Counted from the first letter of the stretch, positions 33,867-43,656 are shown. The stretch: DNA of 64,000 nt from Candidatus Manganitrophaceae bacterium (GCA_016200325.1 JACQEZ010000007.1:1-64000); one strand, 5' to 3'. Notes: generated by a model not told the origin, from the letters alone. Numbers and translations: made by a program.

Positions 33867-34838
33867 ATGCCGGAAAAAATCTTATCTCAGGAAGAGGTCG
33901 ATGCCCTTCTCAAAGGGGTCAGCGATGGAAAGGTCAGCACCCGTCCGACCGCGGCGCCGCTGCAGGGGGTTCAATCGTATGACTTTTCCATCCGTGACCC
34001 GATTCCTCCCGGGGGGATGTCGGGCCTGGAATTCGCCCATGAGCGTTTCGCCCGTTTTTTTCAAGCCGCGCTCTCTTCTGCGGTCCGGAAAGAGATCGGG
34101 GTTCAGCCGATGCCGATTCAGGTCCTCTCCTTTGAGGCGTTTATGAAGGATATCCCGGCCCCGATCAGCCTCAGCCTGGTGAAGGTGGAGCCGCTGAAAG
34201 GCCAGGCGGTCATCCTAATGAAGGCCGAAACCCTCTATACCCTTCTCGATCTCCTCTTTGGAGGGAGCGGTCAGGGCGAGGGGAAACCCGCTGCGACGGA
34301 GTTTACGCCGATTGAGCAGCGGGTGATCCGGAGGGTGATCGGGATGATTCTCGAGGAGTTCCAAAAGGCCTGGGCGCCGCTTTTCCCGCTTAAGGCCTCA
34401 TTGATCCGTTCCGAGAGCAATCCCCAATTTACCAAGGTGATGAGTCCGGCCGAGTCGGTGATCCGGATTTCTTTCAAAATGCAGATTGAAGAGCAAGCGA
34501 GAGAGATTCTGCTTGCCCTTCCTTATAACGCCATGGAGCCGGTTTTTGAAAAGCTCGTCGGCGGTTTACAGGGTGCTGCACGAGAGGTCGATCCGGAGTG
34601 GACCGCCCGTTTTCGGTCCGAGGTCACCGACTGTTGGGTTTCGATGACGGCGGAATTGGGCGCGGCCGTTTTGACGGTTCAGCAAATTACGCAGCTGGCG
34701 GTGGGAGATGTCATTGTTCTCGAGAAAAAAGTGGATGACGACTTGGAAATGAAGGTGGAAGGAAGACCGAAATTTCGAGGGCACCCCGGCGTTCATCGAG
34801 GGAAACCCGCTTTTCAGATCTCTTCACTGATTCGTTAG
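33867..34838 (+). CDS. fliM: Flagellar motor switch protein FliM
   Basis: The 323-residue product begins MPEKILSQEEVDALLKGV; LSQEEVDALL is the CheY-P-binding motif. The CheC-like middle domain includes ALSSAVRKEIGVQPMPIQVLSF and LFGGSGQG (FliG contact). The C-terminal SpoA-like domain ends GVHRGKPAFQISSLI. It forms the C-ring with FliG and FliN. The intact N-terminal motif implies chemotactic control although no che genes are in this window. Confidence 0.97.
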   Translation: MPEKILSQEEVDALLKGVSDGKVSTRPTAAPLQGVQSYDFSIRDPIPPGGMSGLEFAHERFARFFQAALSSAVRKEIGVQPMPIQVLSFEAFMKDIPAPISLSLVKVEPLKGQAVILMKAETLYTLLDLLFGGSGQGEGKPAATEFTPIEQRVIRRVIGMILEEFQKAWAPLFPLKASLIRSESNPQFTKVMSPAESVIRISFKMQIEEQAREILLALPYNAMEPVFEKLVGGLQGAAREVDPEWTARFRSEVTDCWVSMTAELGAAVLTVQQITQLAVGDVIVLEKKVDDDLEMKVEGRPKFRGHPGVHRGKPAFQISSLIR

Positions 34839-34849
34839 GGAGGTAGCGC

Positions 34850-35257
34850 ATGGCAAATGAGGATCCCAAAGCCGGTGTCGGCGCGCCAAAGGCGGCCGGT
34901 GCTCCGGCCGCTCCGGCCAAACGCCCGGCGGCGCCCGAACCGAAGCCGGCTGCGTTTGCCCCGCTGGAGCAGAAAAAACCGGAGGCGCCGGCTGGAAACC
35001 TCGACTTCATTCTCGACATTCCGCTCGAGATCCGGGTGGAGATGGGGAGCTCAAAAATCCTCATCCGGGATTTGCTTCAGCTGGGGCAAGGCTCGGTGGT
35101 GGAGCTTGAGAAAATGGCGGGAGAGCCGATGGATCTTTACATCGGCGACAAGCTGGTCGCCAAAGGGGAGGTGGTCGTAGTGAACGACAAGTTCGGAATC
35201 CGGCTGACCGACATCGTCAGCGCGGCCGAGCGGATCAAACAACTCAGCAAAGGATAA
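34850..35257 (+). CDS. fliN: Flagellar motor switch protein FliN
   Basis: The 135-residue product has an Ala/Pro-rich N-terminal linker (about 1-50) followed by the SpoA domain: LDFILDIPLEIRVEMGSSKILIRDLLQLGQGSVVELEKMAGEPMDLYIGDKLVAKGEVVVVNDKFGIRLTDIVSAAERIKQL. It completes the C-ring and helps recruit FliH. The gene starts 11 bases after fliM. Confidence 0.97.
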   Translation: MANEDPKAGVGAPKAAGAPAAPAKRPAAPEPKPAAFAPLEQKKPEAPAGNLDFILDIPLEIRVEMGSSKILIRDLLQLGQGSVVELEKMAGEPMDLYIGDKLVAKGEVVVVNDKFGIRLTDIVSAAERIKQLSKG

Positions 35258-35259
35258 CC

Positions 35260-35571
35260 GTGGATCCTTTTTGGAATTTGGTCAAAGTCGGCGCGTCGCT
35301 TCTCCTCGTCCTCGGCATCATCGCCTTGACGGCCTATGCCGTCAAGCGTTTTCTCGGCGGCCGATTGGGGCTCTGGCGCACCCAGCCGCTGATTCAAGTC
35401 TTATCGACCACCTATCTCGGCCCCAAAAAGGAGATCGCCGTCATTGAGGTCGGAAAAGAATACCTGGTGGTCGGCATCACCGCCACGCAGATCTCCCTTC
35501 TCACCCGATTAGAGGGTCCTCCGCTTCCGGCGAAGCCCATTGAGACCAGAGAGGACTCCAGATCGGTATGA
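35260..35571 (+). CDS. fliO: Flagellar biosynthetic protein FliO
   Basis: The 103-residue product starts at GTG 35260, two bases after the fliN stop. One transmembrane segment (LVKVGASLLLVLGIIALTAYAVKRF) is followed by a short cytoplasmic domain with IQVLSTTYLGPKKEIAVIEVGKEYLVVGITATQISLL, typical of FliO/FliZ. FliO assists assembly of the FliP ring. It overlaps fliP by 4 bases. Confidence 0.92.
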   Translation: MDPFWNLVKVGASLLLVLGIIALTAYAVKRFLGGRLGLWRTQPLIQVLSTTYLGPKKEIAVIEVGKEYLVVGITATQISLLTRLEGPPLPAKPIETREDSRSV

Positions 35572-36332
35572 AAAAGACTTGGGCTTTCAGAGGCATCCTC
35601 TTTTGCAGCCTGCTCTTGATCTGCATGATCGGGCTCGCCTCCGCTGCCGATGCCCCCAACGCGGCCCCGTCCCTGACGATTAACCTCGGAAACGGCACCC
35701 CCCAGCAAATGTCGGTCGTCGTTCAGATTCTCCTCCTCTTGACGGTTCTCTCTCTGGCGCCGGCGCTCATCATGATGGTCACCTCCTTTACCCGGATCGT
35801 GATTGTCCTCTCTTTTTTAAGGCATGCTTTGGGAACACAGCAGACCCCGCCCAACCAGGTGTTGATCAGCCTTGCCCTCTTCTTAACCCTCTTTGTGATG
35901 TCGCCGGTTTGGCAGAAGGTGAACGCGGAGGCGCTTCAGCCTTACCTCGAGCAAAAGCTCACCCAGGCGGAGGCGCTCGATCGGGCGGCCGATTCGGCGC
36001 GGGGGTTTATGCTAAAGCAGGTTCGGGAGAAAGACCTCGCCCTCTTTGTCGATATGGCGAAGCTCCCTCCCCCGAAGAGCCCCTCCGAGCTTCCGATCCA
36101 TGTGGTCATTCCGGCTTTCATGATCAGCGAACTGAGAACCGCCTTTCAGATCGGATTCTTACTTTTTCTCCCTTTTCTCGTCATTGACATCGTCGTCGCG
36201 AGCATTCTGATGTCGATGGGGATGATGATGCTCCCGCCGGTGATGATCTCCCTTCCGTTCAAGCTGATCCTCTTCGTCTTGGCCGACGGGTGGTATCTCA
36301 TCGTTGGATCGTTGATAAAGAGTTTCGCGTAG
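35568..36332 (+). CDS. fliP: Flagellar export gate protein FliP
   Basis: The 254-residue product has a cleavable signal peptide (ILFCSLLLICMIGLASAADA) and the FliP signatures SLAPALIMMVTSFTRIVIVLSFLRHALGTQQTPPNQVLISLALFLTLFVM and SELRTAFQIGFLLFLPFLVIDIVVASILMSMGMMMLPPVMISLPFKLILFVLADGW. It forms the core of the FliPQR export gate. Confidence 0.98.
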   Translation: MKKTWAFRGILFCSLLLICMIGLASAADAPNAAPSLTINLGNGTPQQMSVVVQILLLLTVLSLAPALIMMVTSFTRIVIVLSFLRHALGTQQTPPNQVLISLALFLTLFVMSPVWQKVNAEALQPYLEQKLTQAEALDRAADSARGFMLKQVREKDLALFVDMAKLPPPKSPSELPIHVVIPAFMISELRTAFQIGFLLFLPFLVIDIVVASILMSMGMMMLPPVMISLPFKLILFVLADGWYLIVGSLIKSFA

Positions 36333-36401
36333 GGCCGGTCCCGTCCTTTTTTGTCGCTCCCGATGGGGATACAGGTGATTAATAAATAAGGGGGAAGAGA
36401 G

Positions 36402-36671
36402 ATGACGCCAGAGTTTGTGATTGAAATGGGCCAGCGGACCATCGAAACCGCGCTGCTTCTGGCGGCGCCGGCGCTCCTCTTCAGTCTGGTTGCCGGATTG
36501 ATCATCAGCATTTTTCAGGCGGTGACCCAGATCAACGAGGCGACCCTCACCTTTCTCCCGAAAATCTTGGCGGTTTCGCTGGCGCTCTTGATCTTCTTCC
36601 CCTGGATGCTCTCGATCATCATCGAGTTTACGAGCCGTCTGCTGATCAATATTCCCAATTACGTCCACTGA
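36402..36671 (+). CDS. fliQ: Flagellar export gate protein FliQ
   Basis: The 89-residue protein has two transmembrane helices and the FliQ pattern ALLLAAPALLFSLVAGLIISIFQAVTQINEATLTFLPKILAVSLALLIFFPWMLSIIIEFT. A purine-rich ribosome-binding site (AAGGGGGAAGAGAG) precedes ATG 36402. The 69-base gap after fliP shows no promoter. Confidence 0.97.
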   Translation: MTPEFVIEMGQRTIETALLLAAPALLFSLVAGLIISIFQAVTQINEATLTFLPKILAVSLALLIFFPWMLSIIIEFTSRLLINIPNYVH

Positions 36672-36722
36672 CCTTCGGGGAAGGGTTGGAGGAAGAAGCA
36701 AACCATAGGAGCCAAAGTCGGT

Positions 36723-37499
36723 ATGTCGTGGGTGCAGCCGCTCTTTCAGTATGAGACCTCATTCGTGTTGATCCTCTTTCGGGTGGGGAGTTTCCTGGCG
36801 GCGATGCCGATGGTGGGGGGACAGAGCCTTCCCGGCCTGATCAAGGTCTCATTGGCGTTGGCCGTGTCGCTCGTTCTGGTTCCGATTATTTCGATGCCGC
36901 CCCCGCCGTCGACCCTCTCCGCCTGGATGGTCGGACTGGTGGGAGAGGTGCTGATTGGATGGGTCATCGGACTCGGCACCCAGCTGATTTTCGCCGCCGT
37001 CGATCTCGGGGGAGAAATTGCAGGTCTTCAGATGGGATTCGGCATTGCGAGCGTGATCGATCCGGCCTCCAACCAACCGGTTCCGTTGATCGAGCAGGTA
37101 TATACCCTTCTGGCGGTACTCATCTTCTTTGGCGCCCGCGCCGACCACCTGATCCTTCAGGCGCTCGTTCACAGCTTCGGCCTGCTCCCCCCCATGGCTT
37201 TCGCCCCGAACGGCATCCCGCTCGGTCATTTTATTCAGCTGGCCGGGCAGATGTTCGTCGTCGGAATGAAGATTGCCATTCCGGTAACGATGGTCCTGCT
37301 GCTGGCGAATGTCGCGCTGGGAATTCTCTCGCGGGTGGTTCCGCAGATGAATGTCTGGTTGATGAGCTTTCCGGTCACGATCGGCCTCGGCCTTTTGGTG
37401 ATGGGAGCGACCCTCTCGCTCTTCGTGGCCCTTCTGCAAGACCGGATGGCCGGCCTGGAGGGAACGATCGCCAGCCTGCTGATCGAGATGCGAAAGTAA
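36723..37499 (+). CDS. fliR: Flagellar export gate protein FliR
   Basis: The 258-residue product has six hydrophobic segments and FliR motifs (FVLILFRVGSFLAAMPMVGG, LGTQLIFAAVDLGGEIAGLQMGFGIASVIDP, QMNVWLMSFPVTIGLGLLVMGATL). It is the single FliR subunit of the gate. A weak GGAGCC site lies before ATG 36723. Confidence 0.97.
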   Translation: MSWVQPLFQYETSFVLILFRVGSFLAAMPMVGGQSLPGLIKVSLALAVSLVLVPIISMPPPPSTLSAWMVGLVGEVLIGWVIGLGTQLIFAAVDLGGEIAGLQMGFGIASVIDPASNQPVPLIEQVYTLLAVLIFFGARADHLILQALVHSFGLLPPMAFAPNGIPLGHFIQLAGQMFVVGMKIAIPVTMVLLLANVALGILSRVVPQMNVWLMSFPVTIGLGLLVMGATLSLFVALLQDRMAGLEGTIASLLIEMRK

Positions 37500-37526
37500 A
37501 ACCTTTCAGGAGTTAGATCGTCCCAG

Positions 37527-38597
37527 ATGGCGGCAGAAGATCAGGAACGAACAGAACAGGCGACCCCAAAACGGCGGGAGGAGGCCCGGAGCCGCGGACA
37601 GGTTCCCCGCAGCCGGGAGATCTATTCGGCCGCCTTAATCCTCGGCGGGGTCTTTGGCTTTTCCATGCTGGGGCCGATGGTCGTCTCGGAGATGCAAAAA
37701 ATGATGGTTCAAACCTTGGGCGCCCTCTCCGCCGCGCCGATGACCGAAACCTCCCTTTATCAGCTGGCGACCGCTCACTTTTCCCGGACATTGTGGGTGC
37801 TCGTCCCGGTCATGGGATTGCTTGCACTCATCAGCCTTGCCGCCGCCTTCGGGCAGCAGGGATGGGTCTGGTCGACAACCGCGTTGAGCCCCGATTGGTC
37901 CCGTCTCAATCCTTTGAAAGGATTTCAAAAGTTTCTCTCGATTCAAGCGGCGGCCGAGCTGATCAAGACGCTCATTAAGTTTTTGGCGGTCGGCGGCCTC
38001 TCTTATCTCCTCATCCGCCAGGCGCTACCGGCCCTCTCCGTCGCAATCCAATCGGAACCGGCTCAAATGCCAGGACTCGCCGGCCGGATGATTTATCGGT
38101 TTGCGCTGACGACCGGGATCTTGATCGCGTTCATCGGGGGGGCCGACTATCTCTTCCAGTGGTGGTCCATGGAGAGAAGCCTCCGGATGAGCCGACAAGA
38201 TATAAAAGATGAGATGCGACAGAGCGAAGGAGACCCGATGCTTCGGGCCCGGGTTCGGAGCATTCAGAGGGAGATGGCGCGCAAGCGGATGATGGCCGAT
38301 GTTCCCAAAGCCGATGTGGTGGTGACCAACCCGACCCATTTGGCCGTTGCCCTTCTCTACCAGCATGGAAAGATGAGCGCGCCGAAAGTGGTGGCGAAGG
38401 GGGCCGGTTTCGTCGCGGAGCGGATCAGGGAGCTGGCGCGGCAGAACGGGGTGCCGGTGATCGAAAACAAACCGCTCGCCCGCGCCCTATTCAAAACGGT
38501 GAAGATCGGAGACCCGGTGCCGTCCAAACTCTATCGGGCGGTGGCGGAGATTCTGGCATACGTGTATCGGCTCCGCGGCAAGGCGGCCCGGCCGTAA
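37527..38597 (+). CDS. flhB: Flagellar export switch protein FlhB
   Basis: The 356-residue product begins MAAEDQERTEQATPKRREEARSRGQVPRSREI, a typical FlhB N-terminus. Four transmembrane segments follow. The cytoplasmic autocleavage motif NPTH (N268, in VVVTNPTHLAVALLYQHG) is intact, so FliK-triggered substrate switching should operate. The C-terminal domain ends normally (EILAYVYRLRGKAA). Confidence 0.98.
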   Translation: MAAEDQERTEQATPKRREEARSRGQVPRSREIYSAALILGGVFGFSMLGPMVVSEMQKMMVQTLGALSAAPMTETSLYQLATAHFSRTLWVLVPVMGLLALISLAAAFGQQGWVWSTTALSPDWSRLNPLKGFQKFLSIQAAAELIKTLIKFLAVGGLSYLLIRQALPALSVAIQSEPAQMPGLAGRMIYRFALTTGILIAFIGGADYLFQWWSMERSLRMSRQDIKDEMRQSEGDPMLRARVRSIQREMARKRMMADVPKADVVVTNPTHLAVALLYQHGKMSAPKVVAKGAGFVAERIRELARQNGVPVIENKPLARALFKTVKIGDPVPSKLYRAVAEILAYVYRLRGKAARP

Positions 38598-38629
38598 TCG
38601 ATTGGTCCAAAGCAGGAGAAGAGATCTAA

Positions 38630-40726
38630 ATGGCTGAAACCGTTTCAGAACAGACCCCGGCCGGCGGGTGGCTCAAAAATGGCGACATCATTCTCAGCCT
38701 CGGAGTGGTCGGGGTGTTGATGCTGATGATCCTTCCGCTGCCGCGGATGCTCCTCGATCTCCTCCTCGCCTTTAATTTGAGCGTGGCGTTGATCATCCTC
38801 TTCGTGTCGATGTATACGCTCCGGCCGATGGAATTCTCGGCCTTTCCATCGATGCTTCTCCTCGTCACCCTCTTCCGGCTCTCCCTCAACATCGCCACGA
38901 CGCGGTTGATCCTTCTGCACGGCAATGAAGGGGCCGATGCGGCGGGAGAGGTGATCAAGACCTTCGGAAACTTCGTCGTCGGCGGCAACTACACCGTCGG
39001 ACTGGTCGTTTTTGCGATTCTCATCGTCATCAACTTTGTGGTGATCACCAAGGGCGCCGGCCGGATCGCCGAGGTGGCCGCGCGTTTTATGTTGGACGCG
39101 ATGCCCGGAAAGCAGATGAGCATCGACGCCGATCTCAATGCCGGGTTGATCGACGAAAAAGAGGCGCGCCGCCGGCGCAAAGCGGTCTCTCAAGAAGCCG
39201 ATTTCTACGGGGCGATGGACGGCGCCAGCAAGTTCGTCCGCGGCGATGCGGTCGCCGCGATCTTGATCGTCCTCGTCAACATCATCGGCGGGTTGATCAT
39301 CGGCGTTCTACAGCAGGGGATGGGGGTGATGGCGGCGGCGCAAAATTATACCTTGCTGACGGTCGGCGAGGGGCTGGTGGCGCAGATTCCGGCGCTGATC
39401 ATCTCGACCTCGGCCGGTATCGTCGTCAGCCGCGCCGCGGCCGATGCGAATTTGGGAACGGAGGTCACCCGTCAAATTCTGGTTCATCCCCGCGCGATCA
39501 TGGGGGCGGCCTCCATTATTTTCCTCTTCGGCTTGATGCCGGGATTGCCCCACATCGCGTTTCTTCTCCTCGCCTCAGCGATCGGATTTATGGGCTATAC
39601 CGCTCAGAAGTCGAAAGAGGCTGCGGCCGCCGCCGAGATCAAGGAGACGGCCCCCTCGGCGGCCCCCCCGGCGGCGGAAAAGCAGGATTGGATCGTGCCG
39701 CTCGACCTGATGGAGCTCAATGTCGGCTACGGTCTGATCCCCCTTGTTGACGAGGCGCAGGGAGGAGAACTCTTAAAGCGGATCTCCGCCATTCGAAAGC
39801 AGCTGGCGTTGGAACTCGGCTTTGTGATCCCGCCCATTCACATCCGGGATAATCTCCAGATCAAGCCGAATGAATATATCATCATGATCAAAGGCATCGA
39901 GGTCGCCCGGGGCGATCTCCTCCCCGATCACTATCTCGCGATGAATCCGACCGGGACCGATCGAGGGATCTCCGGCATCCCGACCAAGGAGCCCTGTTTC
40001 GGTCTCCCGGCCCTTTGGGTCTCGGAGAAGGAGAAAGAGCGTGCCCAAGTGGCCGGCTATACCGTGGTCGACGCTCCTTCGGTCATCGCCACCCATCTGA
40101 CCGAAATCCTGCGAAATCACGCGCACGAGCTCTTGGGACGGCAGGAGGTTCAGCAGCTGATCGATCGTTTCGGAAAAGAGGCGCCGAAGGTGGTCGAAGA
40201 GTTGATTCCCAACCTCCTTCCGCTCGGCGGGGTGGTCAAGGTGCTCTGCAACCTGCTCCGGGAGCGGGTACCGATCCGGGATCTGCGGACGATCATGGAA
40301 ACGCTGGCCGACACCGCTCCGACGACGAAAGATGCCGATCTGCTGACCGAATCGGTCCGTCAGGCGCTCGGCCGGACGATCACGCGGCAGTATCAAGCGG
40401 CCGATCGGACCCTTCCGGTCATCAGCATCGATCCGACGCTCGACCAGCGGATTGCAACCTCGATTCAGCAGAGCGGCCAGAACTATATTTTGACGCTCGA
40501 TCCGATGTTGGCGCAGAAGATCCTGCTACGGATTCGGCAGGCGGTGGAGCAGGTTTCGATGAAGGGGACCGCCCCGGTGCTCCTTTGCTCGCCGATGATC
40601 CGGCCGCATCTCCGAAAGCTGGTGGAGCGGTTTATCCCCAACCTGGTGGTTCTCTCCTCGAGCGAGGTGGTCTCGCCGGTCAAGATCCAATCGATAGAGA
40701 CGGTGAAGGTGAGCGATGCAGATTAG
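38630..40726 (+). CDS. flhA: Flagellar export gate protein FlhA
   Basis: The 698-residue product has eight N-terminal transmembrane segments. The FHIPEP-family signature includes RFMLDAMPGKQMSIDADLNAGLIDEKEARRRRK (about 145-180), and the large cytoplasmic domain (about 340-698) carries substrate-docking subdomains. It forms the nonameric ring receiving chaperone-substrate complexes. The C-terminus overlaps flhF by 11 bases. Confidence 0.98.
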   Translation: MAETVSEQTPAGGWLKNGDIILSLGVVGVLMLMILPLPRMLLDLLLAFNLSVALIILFVSMYTLRPMEFSAFPSMLLLVTLFRLSLNIATTRLILLHGNEGADAAGEVIKTFGNFVVGGNYTVGLVVFAILIVINFVVITKGAGRIAEVAARFMLDAMPGKQMSIDADLNAGLIDEKEARRRRKAVSQEADFYGAMDGASKFVRGDAVAAILIVLVNIIGGLIIGVLQQGMGVMAAAQNYTLLTVGEGLVAQIPALIISTSAGIVVSRAAADANLGTEVTRQILVHPRAIMGAASIIFLFGLMPGLPHIAFLLLASAIGFMGYTAQKSKEAAAAAEIKETAPSAAPPAAEKQDWIVPLDLMELNVGYGLIPLVDEAQGGELLKRISAIRKQLALELGFVIPPIHIRDNLQIKPNEYIIMIKGIEVARGDLLPDHYLAMNPTGTDRGISGIPTKEPCFGLPALWVSEKEKERAQVAGYTVVDAPSVIATHLTEILRNHAHELLGRQEVQQLIDRFGKEAPKVVEELIPNLLPLGGVVKVLCNLLRERVPIRDLRTIMETLADTAPTTKDADLLTESVRQALGRTITRQYQAADRTLPVISIDPTLDQRIATSIQQSGQNYILTLDPMLAQKILLRIRQAVEQVSMKGTAPVLLCSPMIRPHLRKLVERFIPNLVVLSSSEVVSPVKIQSIETVKVSDAD

Positions 40727-41951
40727 AAAATATGAAGTATTTGAGATCTCAGAGGCGCTGAAGGTGATTAAGAAAGAGCTGGGGCCCGACGCGGTGATTT
40801 TGTCGACGCGGGAGATTCGGAAAGGGGGCTTCGGTCTCTTTAACCGGCCCCTCATCGAAGTGACCGCCGCGGTCGATCCCCCGAGTCCGATGGAGAAAGC
40901 ATCCCGTGACGAAGCGGCAAAAACGTACCGACGCGACGGCTCGGAGGAAAAATCGGAGGTGTTCGACGAATTATTGGAGGAAGCGGACCAGGCGACTCCG
41001 TCCGCTCCAGAGATCGGCTCGGTATTGGAAGAGCTTCGGACGTTGAGGGAATCGGTCGAGGCGCTCCGCGCCGCCCCGCTGCAGAACGGCGGCTGGTCCC
41101 AAGTCCAAGAGGCCTGTCGAGAGATGAAGGAGATGATGAAAGGGCTGACCCTTGCCGCGCAGCCGAGGGAGGCCGATCTCCCGCCGACGCTGGCGGCCCT
41201 CCTTCAGCGTCTCATTTTGAGAGGGGTCGACCCGGCGATTGCAACCGATCTCCTTCAGATGATCAAGCGGAAACTGGGCCCCGACGATCTCTGGAAGGAA
41301 GATTTTGTCGAAAATTATCTCAAGGAAATGATTAAGTCGATGGTCCAGGCCTCGGTGGCGATGGAGCGCCCAAAGGAGGGGGGGAAGGTGGTTGCACTAA
41401 TCGGACCGACCGGAGTCGGCAAGACCACCACCCTCGCAAAGCTGGCGGCCCATCAATTCCGGAATAAGGGGAAGGTGACCCTGGCGACGCTCGACACCTA
41501 CCGGGTCGGCGCGGTCGAGCAGCTGAAGATTTATGCCAAAATCATCGGCGCCCCGGTGATCGTTTCGGAGAGCCAATTGCGTGAAGGGGTGGCCCGCCGG
41601 CAGGAGGGAGAGCTGATTCTCATCGACACCGCCGGGCGAAGCCATCTGAACCGCGCGCAGGTGGAGGAGCTCCACCTCCTCTCCCGGATCGGCGCGCCGA
41701 TTGAGACCCATCTGGTCCTCTCCTCCACGACCGGGGAGCGCGACCTGGAAGAGATGATCGATCAATTTTCCGCCGTTCCGATCAACTATTTCCTCTTTAC
41801 CAAGACAGATGAAACCCGAAATCATGGATCTCTCCTCACCGCGATGAGAAAAAAAGGGAAGCCGCTCTCGTATCTGACGACCGGCCAGCGCGTTCCGGAG
41901 GATATTGAGATCGCAACCCCCAAACGCATCGCCGACCTGGTGCTGAATTGA
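40716..41951 (+). CDS. flhF: Flagellar placement SRP-type GTPase FlhF
   Basis: The 411-residue product has an N-terminal B domain (MQIRKYEVFEISEALKVIKKELGPDAVILSTREI, characteristic of FlhF), an acidic linker and an NG GTPase domain with P-loop GPTGVGKTTTLAKLA (about 228-242), DTYRVGAVEQLKIYA, DTAGR and TKTDE. FlhF sets flagellar position and number. Its start lies within flhA, and flhG follows after 11 bases. Confidence 0.97.
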   Translation: MQIRKYEVFEISEALKVIKKELGPDAVILSTREIRKGGFGLFNRPLIEVTAAVDPPSPMEKASRDEAAKTYRRDGSEEKSEVFDELLEEADQATPSAPEIGSVLEELRTLRESVEALRAAPLQNGGWSQVQEACREMKEMMKGLTLAAQPREADLPPTLAALLQRLILRGVDPAIATDLLQMIKRKLGPDDLWKEDFVENYLKEMIKSMVQASVAMERPKEGGKVVALIGPTGVGKTTTLAKLAAHQFRNKGKVTLATLDTYRVGAVEQLKIYAKIIGAPVIVSESQLREGVARRQEGELILIDTAGRSHLNRAQVEELHLLSRIGAPIETHLVLSSTTGERDLEEMIDQFSAVPINYFLFTKTDETRNHGSLLTAMRKKGKPLSYLTTGQRVPEDIEIATPKRIADLVLN

Positions 41952-41962
41952 AAGAGGGAAAA

Positions 41963-42862
41963 ATGGATCAAGCAAAGACGTTAAGAAAATGGGCAACCCC
42001 TCCTTCCGGAGCCCGTCGGCAGCCGAGGGTTATTGCAGTGACCAGCGGCAAAGGAGGGGTCGGGAAGACGAACGTCGTCGCCAATCTGGCGGTGGCCCTC
42101 TCGCGCCTCGGCCAGCGGGTGTTGATCTTGGATGCCGATCTCGGTTTGGGGAATATCGATGTCCTCTTCGGGATTATCCCCCCCTATACGTTGGAACATG
42201 TGCTGCTTGGGCAAAAGTCGATTTCGGAGATCATGGTCCAGGGCCCGGGCGGGATTCGCATTCTCCCGACCAGCTCGGGAACGGAGGAGATGACCCGGCT
42301 GACCGAGGAGCAGAAGCTGATTTTCCTCTCAGAGCTCGACCGGTTGGAAGAGGAGGTCGATATCTTTTTGATCGATACCGCGGCCGGAATTTCATCCAAT
42401 GTAATCTATTTCAATACGGTCGCTCAGGAAATCCTCGTCGTTGCAACGCCCGAGCCGACCTCCATCACCGATGCGTATGCCATCATGAAGATACTCTCCC
42501 GGCGGTACGACGAGAAGCGGTTCAACCTGCTGGTCAACATGGTTCGAAGTGATCAAGAGGGAAAAGAGATCTTCAAAAAACTGAGCATCGTGGCCGATCA
42601 GTTCCTCGGGGTCGCGATCGATTACGTCGGCGCCGTTCCGTTTGATGATTATCTCCGGATGGCGATTTGCCAGCAAAGGACGGTGGTGGATCGCTTCCCA
42701 AGCGCCCGATCGAGTCTGCGGTTTTTCAAGCTGGCGCAGGAGATCCTCCAACGCCCCTTGAATCCCGTTCCCAAAGGAACGGTCCAATTCCTATGGAAAG
42801 CGCTTTTATCCCGCGATTCGGAATCGCCCCCCGCCGCCGCAGTGAGAGACGGGGAAGGGTAA
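41963..42862 (+). CDS. flhG: Flagellar number regulator FlhG (MinD-like ATPase)
   Basis: The 299-residue product begins MDQAKTLRKW, containing the DQAxxLR element by which FlhG activates FlhF. It then shows the deviant Walker A SGKGGVGKT (about 28-36), the switch region DADLGLGNIDVLFG and DTAAGI. The C-terminus contains a short amphipathic region. ATG 41963 after GAGGGAAAA is preferred over the in-frame TTG 41948, which overlaps the flhF stop. FlhG limits flagellar number and often restrains FleQ-type regulators (family knowledge). Confidence 0.95.
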   Translation: MDQAKTLRKWATPPSGARRQPRVIAVTSGKGGVGKTNVVANLAVALSRLGQRVLILDADLGLGNIDVLFGIIPPYTLEHVLLGQKSISEIMVQGPGGIRILPTSSGTEEMTRLTEEQKLIFLSELDRLEEEVDIFLIDTAAGISSNVIYFNTVAQEILVVATPEPTSITDAYAIMKILSRRYDEKRFNLLVNMVRSDQEGKEIFKKLSIVADQFLGVAIDYVGAVPFDDYLRMAICQQRTVVDRFPSARSSLRFFKLAQEILQRPLNPVPKGTVQFLWKALLSRDSESPPAAAVRDGEG

Positions 42863-42869
42863 GCCGGGG

Positions 42870-43607
42870 ATGGCGCGTCGCCGGAACAGTCCTGAGATCG
42901 ACACTGCAGCCGCCGAGAAGGTCATTTCGGAGTTTGCACCGATCATCCGTTATCTGGCGCATCGGCTCGCCTTTCGTCTTCCTCCTTCCCTTGATGTGGA
43001 AGATCTGGTTCATGCCGGGGTCATCGGCCTCCTCGACGCGATGGGAAAGTATGATCCTTCCAGAGAGGCACAGTTTCGAACCTATGCGGAGTTTCGGATC
43101 CGTGGCGCCATGCTCGATGAGATCCGATCGCTCGACTGGATTCCCAGATCCATCCGAGAAAAGATCGCCCTGTTCCAGAAGGCGAGCGAGCAGCTGACGA
43201 GGAACCTGGGACGGGTCCCCACCGAGGAGGAACTCGCCGGCGCGCTTCGGATGGATGCCGCTCAATATGATGCGTTCCTCTCTCAGGCGAAGGCGGTCAG
43301 CCTATTGCGCCTCGATGATTTTGGATTGGAAGAAGGAGAGGAGCGCCGGTTCATCGAATCGCTCGCCGATACCAATGCGGAAAACCCGCTGTTCTCCCTG
43401 CTCGCGCAGCGGTTCCGCGAGAAGCTCATTCAGGCGATCGATCATCTCCCGCAGAAGGAACGCCAAGTGATCTCCCTTTATTACTTTGAAGAGCTGACGA
43501 TGAAGGAGGTCGGACTGGTTTTGAAGGTGACCGAATCTCGGGTTTGCCAACTTCATGCCCAGGCGATCGCTCGGCTGAAAGGGACCTTGTCGGAGAAGAA
43601 TATCTAA
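42870..43607 (+). CDS. fliA: Flagellar sigma factor sigma-28 (FliA)
   Basis: The 245-residue product has sigma region 2 (IIRYLAHRLAFRLPPSLDVEDLVHAGVIGLLDAMGKYDPSREAQFRTYAEFRIRGAMLDEIRSLDWIPRSIREK), region 3 and region 4 (LPQKERQVISLYYFEELTMKEVGLVLKVTESRVCQLHAQAIARLKGTL). The RGAMLDE(I/L)R motif is diagnostic of FliA. It should transcribe late flagellar genes and is held by FlgM, encoded at 56.7 kb. A GCCGATAA element lies 67 bases after its stop. Confidence 0.97.
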   Translation: MARRRNSPEIDTAAAEKVISEFAPIIRYLAHRLAFRLPPSLDVEDLVHAGVIGLLDAMGKYDPSREAQFRTYAEFRIRGAMLDEIRSLDWIPRSIREKIALFQKASEQLTRNLGRVPTEEELAGALRMDAAQYDAFLSQAKAVSLLRLDDFGLEEGEERRFIESLADTNAENPLFSLLAQRFREKLIQAIDHLPQKERQVISLYYFEELTMKEVGLVLKVTESRVCQLHAQAIARLKGTLSEKNI

Positions 43608-43656
43608 CGCGGAGCGGATTGGATGAGGTTGGGTCGTCATCCATCAGCCGGACAGG